In this document: positions 41,301 through 48,242 of the stretch, piece by piece | How the letters are laid out: each line of letters starts with the position of its first letter | Numbering within the stretch: the stretch's first letter is position 1 | NCBI RefSeq assembly: GCF_001643015.1 | Contig: NZ_CP015622.1 | Span: forward strand, 2,617,358 to 2,681,357 | Length of the DNA: 64,000 bases | Source of the DNA: Corynebacterium crudilactis | Lineage (GTDB): Bacteria > Actinomycetota > Actinomycetes > Mycobacteriales > Mycobacteriaceae | Direction: 5' to 3' | The notes under the pieces: generated by a model | The model's database searches: none | What the model saw: the letters and a program-made list of their open reading frames with translations, nothing else | What the model was told of the DNA's origin: nothing | Made by a program: the position numbers and the translations under genes

Positions 41301-41908
41301 TCCAGAGCCATGGATGCGCCAGCGCCGCCGGCCATCGAGGAGACCACGAAGATGATCGGCTGTTCCTTGGAGGTTTCACCACTGGATACAGAAGTTCCAT
41401 AGAGAGCGGAACGGAGATCAGCTAGTTCGCGCTCGGTTTCACCACTAAAAAGGACATCCCATGATTTACGTAATTCAGCCTGAATTTCCTGCAATCGGCT
41501 CAGGATAAGCATACGACCGATGGAACGGTACTGGCCTGCACCTTTACTGATTGGAGTAGTTTCAGAATCTGGGTTTCGCAGCGCCCAGGAAGAAACACCA
41601 CCAAGTGCGCCACGGCTAGCGAGCTGGTTGGAAACGGCGGTATCTACTGTGGCGTAACGATCCGAGGAACCACAGGAGATATAGCGTCCGCCTGCTTCTG
41701 GAACATTCGGCAGGTTTGGGCCAGGGCTTTCTGGTGATGTCGGAACATCCACAGAAACGAACTGCCATGCGCCAGGAAGTTTAGCTTCCTTTGGGTTTGG
41801 GTAACGGTCGGGAAGACTATCTGCAAGGGTCGTCTTCAGTTGATCCATCATATAAGCAAGAGTTTTGGCTCCGGATCCACCGCAACCGACAACGAGAACT
41901 TTTTTCAT
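38315..41908 (-). CDS. Divergent tubulin/FtsZ-like protein (Tubulin_2 type)
   Basis: A 1197-residue protein whose first residues, MKKVLVVGCGGSGAKTLAYM, carry the GxGGxG-like nucleotide loop of the FtsZ/tubulin superfamily. Near 190-203, SSMAGGAGASMALD corresponds to the tubulin signature GGGTGSG/GGGTGTG, and SLFMVTPDIF follows as the next strand. Beyond about 400 it is mostly helical, with no equivalent in FtsZ, and about three times FtsZ length. No membrane segment is evident. Such long tubulin-like proteins have been reported computationally in operons with vWA proteins and proposed to remodel membranes; experimental data are unknown to me. GTP binding and polymerisation are inference. Confidence 0.72.
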   Translation of the reverse strand: MKKVLVVGCGGSGAKTLAYMMDQLKTTLADSLPDRYPNPKEAKLPGAWQFVSVDVPTSPESPGPNLPNVPEAGGRYISCGSSDRYATVDTAVSNQLASRGALGGVSSWALRNPDSETTPISKGAGQYRSIGRMLILSRLQEIQAELRKSWDVLFSGETERELADLRSALYGTSVSSGETSKEQPIIFVVSSMAGGAGASMALDICRLLTGLEGNAVGLSSLFMVTPDIFSQLSPDQVAGTNPNALAMFAELAAAQMGAASEEDSRLFNALGVAVGDDSIPVGRIFPVGIRSGENGALLGDGKPDTVYRALGRGLAALMADEVSMDNFEQFTLGNRGGGSADQSKYAWGAQEAKNIPWGSYGYSQLSMGRDRYAEYAAQRLARSAVDRLLKGHFDPSNDAASDQQLQKRLENNLPSLMGNLQDVLPINQPAGDWIFQGFNQMIEHWTQRIKGALKEQIPAANGKRGNEWISDVQRAFQGSSHQIDHDSRHELYQGVADWAGAENLQRRVIELIRDETAKFGVPYGMSVLEALSAIIQNQLIGNLAVLAGSRAAEAVQLDETSRGELENSKGRIDDSESYIQEIVSRSTSQLHTRAVQYIAEHMADVLDDFIKNFIHPLQRTIQREHHSLEKDYQLTNDINLGISQLKTNVPALWPDESQTTVPQRFSQAANEVFLTDVDSFPGQFQAHVRSSTDDINEQNDYTSALQEASTRVVSGVWESKSGSEKAPRDLIRLIDVWVARDLTRDPSGSGSLRDPKQARFELKIDTGEVLERSRQYIRRPGFGFQQFISSSLREFITAPGLAEHERRARRQQVLSKFSEAMTYALPLAQINPQLVRALYGDEVRYNFNFSRIPFAGDELGSSLEQAVRDYPNHRPADITKPLGKALVSQGEERSIDIFGSYPNYAPIVFESLLPPIEKQWRQITGDRTEFWHGRRTRPLTAALPMTDLERNAMVKGWYIGRLVGRVFFPATLDTADTTPVQIYDEKSDSWINFATPMLTPVSRFRGSLDWLPNLLESASLAWARAGERPVFDSVEPYIQLRQLWDDAASPSLPGRTTRGEKLLHQWLFDGERKAGNVLQIPGTEAGVTPAARLEAAKSFLQRQNEISQNYVPSDKLRQGRLFTTADRPFGDVKDRELAAQIPVFADLAADVFDGTQEIIDILEKCLAAGPPSAQVFDMNVARRDVSPGPSLPGEGEF

Positions 41909-41950
41909 GGGAAAATCCTTAAATCAGTAATTTATTGTGAAATATTTAAA

Positions 41951-44698
41951 TTAACGTGCGCCAAAGCCGCCGCCGGAACCAGAACCAAAGCCACCGCTGG
42001 TGTCATCATTATTGGAACCTCCACCAAAGCCACCGCTGGATCCGAAGCCGCCACCGAAACCTGGAGTAGTTCCAGAACCGCCAGATCCGAAGCCGCCAGT
42101 AGATTCTGAGGTACCAGATGAAGTACTTCCGCTACTGCCAAATCCTCCACCGAAACCGCCGCCAGTGCCACCGCTGTAGTTAGGTGGTTGCTTTTCCGTT
42201 GGTTTCTTGGTGCCTGAGGCACGCGGTGGGGTCTGAGATTTTTGAGTGGTCGCGGCGTCGTCAAGCTGCTTCTGAAGCTCGCGCACTCGATCCGGTGCCT
42301 TGCTGATAATTTCTGTGACCATGCGATCGATCTGTCCCTTGTCGCAAGGGAGATTGGTCAGAGCAATGAGCTCCATCTTGCTTGGATCAGCTCCGCTTAC
42401 CGTGACGAACCAATTGCCCTGGACTGCTAGCGGCAATTTGGCATTGGCGCCCTTCTGTTTCCCATCGGAGCTGATAGATGGTGTGGTTTCTACAAAGACT
42501 GATGGCGAAGAGATCGGGTTCCATGTAAATCGCTGCACTCGTAGCCTGTGGCCCTCGACATTAAAACTACTTCCATGGACAGTGATCTGCTTGGAGGCTA
42601 CTGTCTGCGATTCCAGATCCGGGGTGCTGCTTCCGCCATAGCGCAGTACTTCACCAGAAAGCTCAAGTGGAATGCGTACAGCACTCATCGCTGATGAAGG
42701 TACCTTTGCATTCATATAACGCACTAAGTACAAAATTCCCAGAGGAATCAGCAAGGACGCAAGTAAAGCTATAATAAACGCCCAGATAAATGTTTTGGCA
42801 TCGATTGGGACGCTCAACGAGCCTTCTGCAGGAAGATCAACGCTGGTTTCATTAGCGCCCTCAGCATTAGAAATCTGCAGGGGAACCGAACCATTCACTA
42901 AGCCGTCACGCAATTCGCTGATGGTTAGCTGAACAGGGAGCGTGCCTTGTTCATCAAGACCAAGAACCAAAGCATTATCTGAGCTATCAAAGGTACTGGA
43001 AGCAGTAATACCTTCCACGCCATCTGGAAGCACTCCGCTTAGTTGTGTCTCCGGGTTCACCCATACTTTTCCTGGACCGGTGATAGGAATATCTACCGTG
43101 ACCATATCCTCATCCGCAGTGAAGCGAACAGAAGCCGGCAGCTGAGGCATATCTCGCTGCGTAATTGTGATTCGAGTGGTGTTGAGAATTGGGCTCAACG
43201 TGGTTCCAGGATTTCCATCAACACCAGCAGTGGTGATGGTAGTTCGAGCCTCAATAGTACCGATGGCAGGAAGCTGAGAGATCATGTTCAGCGAGGTCTG
43301 CAATTGCCCAGAAGAAATATCCATCCCCTCTGCCAGAGGCATAAATTCTCCATTGTCTGATCGGGTAAAACCAAGATCTACCAGTGCAGTTCCTTCTAGA
43401 ACACGAGGTTGCCCATCCCGACCGACCAATTTCATATTCAGCTGCTGATCATCGCGGAGGTTGAGCGCACCGCCGACAGATTCACCGCCATCAAAAACCA
43501 ACTGAAGGTCTGGCTGAATTTCTACAGAATTGAATACGCGTCCATCTGCGGACGCTGGATCAAAACCTTGGAACTGAATCTGCCAGACGCCTTTCCAATC
43601 TCCACCTTCTTGCAGGTTCAACGTGCCATCTGCCATCTGCACTGGAGCATTTTCGGCTTCCCAGCTTACGTCAGTCGTGTTCAGCACAGCGGAGTCTGAT
43701 CCCTGCAGTGCCACAGTTTCACCACTAGGGGAGGTGAGAACTAGGTGCGCGTTTTCTCCGAGATCGTCTTTAGCAATAGCAGTGAAACGCACGGAGTTCA
43801 CCGAATTATCCAAAGTGAAACTAAAAGGGTCACCCGCTCGAGTTTCCCCCATGGATTCGCCGCCAATAGCCAATGCTTCGCGGAATGCAGCGAAGAGTCC
43901 ACCCACATTATCCGCTGGGAAGAACGCACCATTGGCAGGTTCCACACCACAGGTTCCACCTCCTGCTGTAATTCCTCGCAGCAGGCTGAAATTAGATGGA
44001 TTAGTAGGAGCAGACAAACCGATACCGATGTGGGTAATCCCAGCACTGCGCAGTCGGTCGGTGACACCACCTGGTGTACACAGTGCTTGCTCAGCTTGAG
44101 CAGCACCCTCCTGAGCGGTTAATGCACCATCGGTGAAAGTGACCAGCATGCGACATGCATCTTCAGAACCAGACCTCGGGAAGTCCTGATAAGCCCCTTC
44201 GATTGCAGCGGCGTAGTTGGTGTACTGCTCTTGCGTACGCTCTGCGAAGTGCGAAATCTCTTGCCTCACACCTTCAACAGTGGAATCGCCAAGCTGTGTC
44301 CACTCGCCATAGTTCTCTGCATCGGTGGCGCCTGATTTATAAGTCTGACCAAAACCTGAAACGCGAATACGAGTTTCTAGATCCCCATCAGCTTGTTTTG
44401 CCAAAAGCTCATCAACGAAGCTCTGTGCTGCAGGGACTCGATGATGCTGTGCATCTGCGCCAGGCTTATCTGCGTTGACCACGCCTTCACGGGCCTCATG
44501 AATCAGAGACTCTGTTTCATCAATCATGATGATGACGTCTAGTGCACCTTTGTCTGCAATACAGGCACCCACGTTATTCAGGGAACCAGATGCTTCAGAA
44601 TCTGCAGGATGTTGTTCTTGGGCAAAAGCCCCCGGAGAAAAACTGAGTACTGCACCGAAAAATAATGCGGTAGCTGCTCCAAGGATTCTTTTAGTCAT
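41951..44698 (-). CDS. Secreted, membrane-anchored vWA domain protein
   Basis: A 915-residue protein with a clear signal peptide (MTKRILGAATALFFGAVLSF... ending AFA before QEQ). An extracytoplasmic vWA domain follows, with MIDAS motif DETES (Asp60-Ser64, in IIMIDETES), and then beta-rich repeats (about 300-630). One membrane helix near 640-662 (WAFIIALLASLLIPLGILYL) precedes a cytoplasmic region that ends in about 75 residues of Gly/Phe/Ser repeats (GFGGGFGSSG). I chose ATG 44698 because it opens the signal peptide; GTG 44728 (GTGA overlap with the upstream gene) and ATG 44731 are alternatives. It could sense or bind an envelope ligand and signal inward to the operon's GTPases. Confidence 0.75.
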   Translation of the reverse strand: MTKRILGAATALFFGAVLSFSPGAFAQEQHPADSEASGSLNNVGACIADKGALDVIIMIDETESLIHEAREGVVNADKPGADAQHHRVPAAQSFVDELLAKQADGDLETRIRVSGFGQTYKSGATDAENYGEWTQLGDSTVEGVRQEISHFAERTQEQYTNYAAAIEGAYQDFPRSGSEDACRMLVTFTDGALTAQEGAAQAEQALCTPGGVTDRLRSAGITHIGIGLSAPTNPSNFSLLRGITAGGGTCGVEPANGAFFPADNVGGLFAAFREALAIGGESMGETRAGDPFSFTLDNSVNSVRFTAIAKDDLGENAHLVLTSPSGETVALQGSDSAVLNTTDVSWEAENAPVQMADGTLNLQEGGDWKGVWQIQFQGFDPASADGRVFNSVEIQPDLQLVFDGGESVGGALNLRDDQQLNMKLVGRDGQPRVLEGTALVDLGFTRSDNGEFMPLAEGMDISSGQLQTSLNMISQLPAIGTIEARTTITTAGVDGNPGTTLSPILNTTRITITQRDMPQLPASVRFTADEDMVTVDIPITGPGKVWVNPETQLSGVLPDGVEGITASSTFDSSDNALVLGLDEQGTLPVQLTISELRDGLVNGSVPLQISNAEGANETSVDLPAEGSLSVPIDAKTFIWAFIIALLASLLIPLGILYLVRYMNAKVPSSAMSAVRIPLELSGEVLRYGGSSTPDLESQTVASKQITVHGSSFNVEGHRLRVQRFTWNPISSPSVFVETTPSISSDGKQKGANAKLPLAVQGNWFVTVSGADPSKMELIALTNLPCDKGQIDRMVTEIISKAPDRVRELQKQLDDAATTQKSQTPPRASGTKKPTEKQPPNYSGGTGGGFGGGFGSSGSTSSGTSESTGGFGSGGSGTTPGFGGGFGSSGGFGGGSNNDDTSGGFGSGSGGGFGAR

Positions 44699-44724
44699 TA
44701 CTGCCCTACCTGTGGAAATAATGT

Positions 44725-45309
44725 TCACCATGACCGCTTTCCTGCCCACAGGGCAATATCTCCTGCTGACCAAAGCACAGCAATGAGGAGTAGGACGGCT
44801 GCACTGACAAAAAGCAGTTTTTTAACGGGGTCTTCTGTATAAAAACCGGTGGACTTTCGTTCATTCACCGTAGCCATATATTTGCCCACGGAAAGAACAC
44901 CCAGAATTCCTGCCAATATCCAAGCAATTACTGCGACAGCAAAGAAACTCGTATCAGTGGCTACAGGAGAACCGAAAGTAATCCAAGCATTCAGCCCGAT
45001 GCTGATAAGGCCGAGGACCAGCCCGGGAAGAATCCATTCCAGAGGAGCCGATTGGAGGCGGCCACTCCCCCTTTTCTTGCCTGATGAATGTCTAGAGGAA
45101 GAAACTGGCGCAGAGCCCGAGTTGAAACCAGAGCCTGAAGCATTCTGATTAGATCCTCCGAATGCTCCACCTGAGGATCCTGATGCCCCCGATGGAGAAC
45201 CAGCAGAGAACCCTCCGGAGTCACCAAATCCACTATTTTGGGATCCTCCGCCAAATCCTGACTGCCCACCAGAGAATCCTCCGGATGATGGGGTAAATCC
45301 TTGTGACAT
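44725..45309 (-). CDS. Gly/Ser/Phe-rich membrane protein, first gene of the operon
   Basis: A 194-residue protein. Residues 1-70 are a low-complexity Gly/Ser/Phe/Gln region (GFSGGQSGFGGGSQNSGFGD), then a basic patch (SSSRHSSGKKRGSGR) and three hydrophobic helices (about 92-112, 121-140 and 168-187). The low-complexity part strongly resembles the C-terminal tail of the vWA protein encoded next. Both would be cytoplasmic if the basic patch stays inside, so the two tails may associate. No family recognised. Confidence 0.65.
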   Translation of the reverse strand: MSQGFTPSSGGFSGGQSGFGGGSQNSGFGDSGGFSAGSPSGASGSSGGAFGGSNQNASGSGFNSGSAPVSSSRHSSGKKRGSGRLQSAPLEWILPGLVLGLISIGLNAWITFGSPVATDTSFFAVAVIAWILAGILGVLSVGKYMATVNERKSTGFYTEDPVKKLLFVSAAVLLLIAVLWSAGDIALWAGKRSW

Positions 45310-45470
45310 CAGCTACTCCGCACATGAAGAATCGATTAGAAATTTAGAGAATCTAAGATATGCCTTATTACTAGATATTCTTCTACCTTATAAAGATATG
45401 GGTTTCACTTTACTCACCGGGTAGACAGGTTTCGTTTGATAACGATATAAAATCCCAATTTATCGAACAT

Positions 45471-45511
45471 GCATACGCATATTTGCTTGTTTTCAGAAGC
45501 ATTTCGTATGC
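45471..45511. promoter_or_regulatory. Long inverted repeat between the operon and the divergent peptidase
   Basis: GCATACG (45471-45477) and CGTATGC (45505-45511) are exact reverse complements, with partially symmetric GCATATTTGCTT...AGAAGCATTT between them. It lies 161 bases upstream of the first operon gene and 66 bases upstream of the peptidase, so it could be an operator for either. The surrounding 268-base gap is very AT-rich. Confidence 0.35.
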
Positions 45512-45577
45512 CTCAATCATGTTTTCTTCGACGGAGACTACCTGCTACCTCTATCCATGTATATAAGGTAGATATTC

Positions 45578-46951
45578 ATGAGCCCACTCAACAGCATGCA
45601 GGATATCAAGCAAAACATTGAAGCCCAGCGTGACCAGATTTTCACGCAGCTTAAAGAAATCGTCGCATTCAACTCTGTCCACAGCGAACCAAAACTGCTG
45701 GAAGACTACGCAGGCGCAGCAAATTGGACCCGTGACGCACTGCAAAATGCAGGCTTCGAGGTCAGTGAATTTCTCGCAGAAGATGGAACCACCAACTTCA
45801 TCGGTACTCGTAAGGGCGCCGCGGATGCGCCAAAAGTACTGTTGTACAGCCACTTTGACGTTGTGCCATCTGGCCCACTAGATCTCTGGGACACCAACCC
45901 ATTTGAACTCACCGAGCGTGATGCTGGACACGGAACCCGCTGGTACGGACGTGGCGCAGCCGATTGCAAAGGCAACTTGATCATGCACCTCGCTGCACTT
46001 CGTGCGGTTGAGGCCAGCGGTAACACTAACCTCAACCTCACCTTCGTCGTCGAAGGATCAGAAGAAATGGGCGGCGGAGCACTCAGTGCACTCATCAAGG
46101 AGAAGCCAGAGCTTTTCGACGCTGACGTCATCCTCATCGCCGACAGCGGCAACGCTGCGGTTGGAATACCAACACTAACCACCACCCTGCGCGGTGGCGG
46201 ACAAGTTACCGTCACCATCAACACCTTGGAAGGCGCCGTCCACTCCGGCCAATACGGTGGAGCAGCACCAGATGCTGTTGCAGCACTTGTGCGCGTCCTG
46301 GACACTCTGCGTGATGAGCACGGTCGCACCGTCATTGATGGCGTCAACACCACCGCCAACTGGGAGGGTGCGCCTTATAACCCAGATACTTTCCGCAGCG
46401 ATGCCGGAATCTTGGATGGCGTAGACATCATGGGCAACGGCGACAACCCAGCAAGCATGCTGTGGTCCAGGCCTGCTATCTCCATCACGGGATTTACTTC
46501 CACCCCAGTTGCAGAAGCACTTAATGCAGTGCCAGCAACAGCATCCGCAAAACTCAACCTGCGCGTTCCTGCCGGACTAGAAGCGAATGAGGTTGCAGAA
46601 AAGCTGAAGGATCACCTGATCAAGCACACCCCATGGGGCGCAAAGATCACGGTAGAAATCGATGATATTAACCAACCGTTCTCTACCGACATCACCGGCC
46701 CAGCGATGTCCACCCTGGCTTCTTGCCTGTCTACTGCATACGACGGCAAGGAGCTTGCAACCGAGGGCAGCGGTGGATCTATCCCACTGTGCACCGAACT
46801 AATGGAACTGAACCCCAATGCAGAATTGGCTCTCTATGGTGTGGAAGAACCACTGACGGTTATCCATTCCGCTAATGAATCTGTTGACCCTAATGAGATT
46901 CGCGATATCGCGACCGCCGAGGCATTGTTCCTGCTCAACTACGCCAAGTAG
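45578..46951 (+). CDS. M20 family metallopeptidase (dipeptidase/deacylase)
   Basis: A 457-residue zinc-dependent amidohydrolase of the ArgE/DapE/dipeptidase family. Metal and catalytic motifs are in place: SHFDVVP (HxD) near 90, GRGAADCKGN near 127, and EGSEEMGGG near 160, followed by the dimerisation lid domain (about 200-330) and a C-terminal metal residue in TVIHSANESVD. Family members cleave dipeptides or N-acyl amino acids; I cannot fix the substrate. AAGG lies 9 bases before ATG 45578; a second in-frame ATG is at 45596. It is transcribed alone, with a strong terminator. Confidence 0.92.
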   Translation: MSPLNSMQDIKQNIEAQRDQIFTQLKEIVAFNSVHSEPKLLEDYAGAANWTRDALQNAGFEVSEFLAEDGTTNFIGTRKGAADAPKVLLYSHFDVVPSGPLDLWDTNPFELTERDAGHGTRWYGRGAADCKGNLIMHLAALRAVEASGNTNLNLTFVVEGSEEMGGGALSALIKEKPELFDADVILIADSGNAAVGIPTLTTTLRGGGQVTVTINTLEGAVHSGQYGGAAPDAVAALVRVLDTLRDEHGRTVIDGVNTTANWEGAPYNPDTFRSDAGILDGVDIMGNGDNPASMLWSRPAISITGFTSTPVAEALNAVPATASAKLNLRVPAGLEANEVAEKLKDHLIKHTPWGAKITVEIDDINQPFSTDITGPAMSTLASCLSTAYDGKELATEGSGGSIPLCTELMELNPNAELALYGVEEPLTVIHSANESVDPNEIRDIATAEALFLLNYAK

Positions 46952-46987
46952 CACCAGAACCAGGCGTTAACAACACCGCCTTCACAA

Positions 46988-47018
46988 AATTAACCACCCC
47001 CTAATGGGGTGGTTTTTT
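46988..47018 (+). terminator. Terminator of the M20 peptidase gene
   Basis: AACCACCCC and GGGGTGGTT flank CTAAT and are followed by TTTTTT, starting 38 bases after the stop. Confidence 0.93.
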
Positions 47019-47060
47019 CATGCGTATAAAAAGTGTCTTGCTTCACTTTGTGACGACGGT

Positions 47061-47157
47061 TACCATGACCAACGTGACTAAAAACATTGACTTTAAGCGA
47101 GTAGCCAAGGCTACGTACCCTACTGCGGGATAGAAGGACTGGCTCCCCGCACTAGGG
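47061..47157 (+). promoter_or_regulatory. Structured leader with possible short leader ORF
   Basis: TACCAT (47061-47066) with TTGCTT 17 bases before it could be a promoter for the gene at 47294. Seven bases after the -10, GTG 47074 opens a 19-codon frame (MTKNIDFKRVAKATYPTAG) ending at TAG 47131. Two stem-loops follow or overlap: GTAGCC-AA-GGCTAC (47101-47114), and CCCTA-C-TGCGGG pairing with CCCGCA-C-TAGGG (47118-47157, 16-base loop). The short frame's stop lies in the loop of the second. This layout resembles an attenuator, but no T run follows and no amino acid is enriched. Confidence 0.35.
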
Positions 47158-47293
47158 AAGTAGTCGTTAATCAACACCTTGCAGCTTAAGAGTCGGTCCT
47201 CCACCTAACAGGATCTTTCACACCCATCTTTTCTATATCCAGAGAAGATCGATCCTCCCCCTCATTTTTAAAAAGACGCTAAGGACCGTGTCA

Positions 47294-47854
47294 ATGTCTC
47301 TCTACACCTTTACCCAGAACACCCGTCGCTCCACCATCATTGAGTTCCGTCGCGAAGAAACTCGCGCTCACACCATGGAACCAATTCAGTCCGAGCCACG
47401 GATTTATGCTGATGATCCTTTCCGGGCACGTTTTGGGTACCAGCTTCCACGCGGACTGCGGGAAGAAGCTCGCGGCATGGAATGGCGCACCTTCACCAAC
47501 GCTTATGCACCAATCGGCAACCTGCGCATCAGTAGCCTGGAGTCCGAAACACGTCGTGGCGGAATGTTCTACTACTCCGCAACCATGATCGCTAACCAGC
47601 AGGGTCAGCGCACCACCACCGAAACTCAGATCGCTGCAACCGGTCCAGTTTCTGCTTGCACCAATTTGCTTGCCGACGCTGGCCGCCGCGTTGAGATCCT
47701 CGAATTCCACCAGTTCGAAATCTTCGAAGCTACCGTCACCTTCATCTACACTTGCAACAACGTTTCCCGCACCTGGGCAATGGGCTTCGGTGGCAACGCT
47801 GAGCAGTCCGCTGCAGCTGCTTTGAGCTCCGCAGCCCACCTGCTCTACGGATAA
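47294..47854 (+). CDS. Stand-alone protein resembling the LeuA regulatory (dimerisation) domain
   Basis: A 186-residue protein. Its second half (about 95-185), with TQIAATGPVSACTNLLADAG, VEILEFHQFEI and TWAMGFGGNAEQSAAAALSSA, follows the pattern of the C-terminal allosteric domain of 2-isopropylmalate synthase (GNGPxxA...ALxxLGIDVxxxEYxxH...WGVGxxxxxxxASLxAVxSAxN). The catalytic TIM barrel is absent. In LeuA this domain binds leucine for feedback inhibition; here it may bind an amino acid as a sensor. Start ATG 47294 has AAGGA 8 bases upstream; a GTG two codons earlier is too close to that site. A 220-base leader precedes it. Confidence 0.6.
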   Translation: MSLYTFTQNTRRSTIIEFRREETRAHTMEPIQSEPRIYADDPFRARFGYQLPRGLREEARGMEWRTFTNAYAPIGNLRISSLESETRRGGMFYYSATMIANQQGQRTTTETQIAATGPVSACTNLLADAGRRVEILEFHQFEIFEATVTFIYTCNNVSRTWAMGFGGNAEQSAAAALSSAAHLLYG

Positions 47855-47881
47855 AAATTAGAAGTTACTACAGCTTTCACC

Positions 47882-47924
47882 GATTCCCCGGGTGCCCTCA
47901 GTGCGTCCGGGGAATTAATTTTTC
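47882..47924 (+). terminator. Terminator of the LeuA-domain-like gene
   Basis: ATTCCCCGG (47883-47891) pairs with CCGGGGAAT (47907-47915) around a 15-base loop, followed by TAATTTTTC. Confidence 0.85.
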
Positions 47925-47940
47925 TAGATTTCTTTGAAAA

Positions 47941-48242
47941 CCCAGCTCCAACCCCCATTGAGCTGGGGAAACCCTGATCCAGGGCGCGAAATAGCCCCCA
48001 ATATATACAGTGTAAATCTAATTTCCGTTGGGATCTCGGTCTAGACCCAGGTAGACTGCCCCTGTATTAGTCGCGCCCTGTGCGACGCCGGCTGAGCTAT
48101 AAATGTGTTTCTCGGTTGACAGACTAGGTTTCTTTTTAAAAATCGATGTGTGTTGCTAGCTGGGGGTAGCACACACGTTGGCGTTGCTTTTTGGTGTGGC
48201 TCCAGAAAAATCCACAATGCGCAAAGGGGAACTGGAGAACAC
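47941..48242 (+). promoter_or_regulatory. Long hairpin-rich leader before the Mrp operon
   Basis: About 300 bases without a supported gene. Visible structures: CCCAGCTC...GAGCTGGG (47941-47966), the palindrome GGTCTAGACC (48038-48047), GTCGC...GCGAC (48070-48086), and GTGTGTTGCTA pairing with TAGCACACAC (48148-48176, one bulge), 67 bases before mrpA. AT-rich TATATACAGTG near 48001 may hold a promoter. I cannot match it to a known riboswitch class; a cis-regulatory RNA sensing ions or pH is a guess. Confidence 0.35.

Noticed and set aside
28940..45309. Type VII secretion or a conventional anti-phage toxin system
   Set aside because: No EccC-type ATPase, WXG100 protein, nuclease, TIR or other effector domain is visible among the nine proteins.
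48150..48242. 31-residue extension of MrpA
   Set aside because: It is polar, covers a hairpin and has no ribosome site, whereas GTG 48243 has GGAG at good distance and opens directly into a membrane helix.
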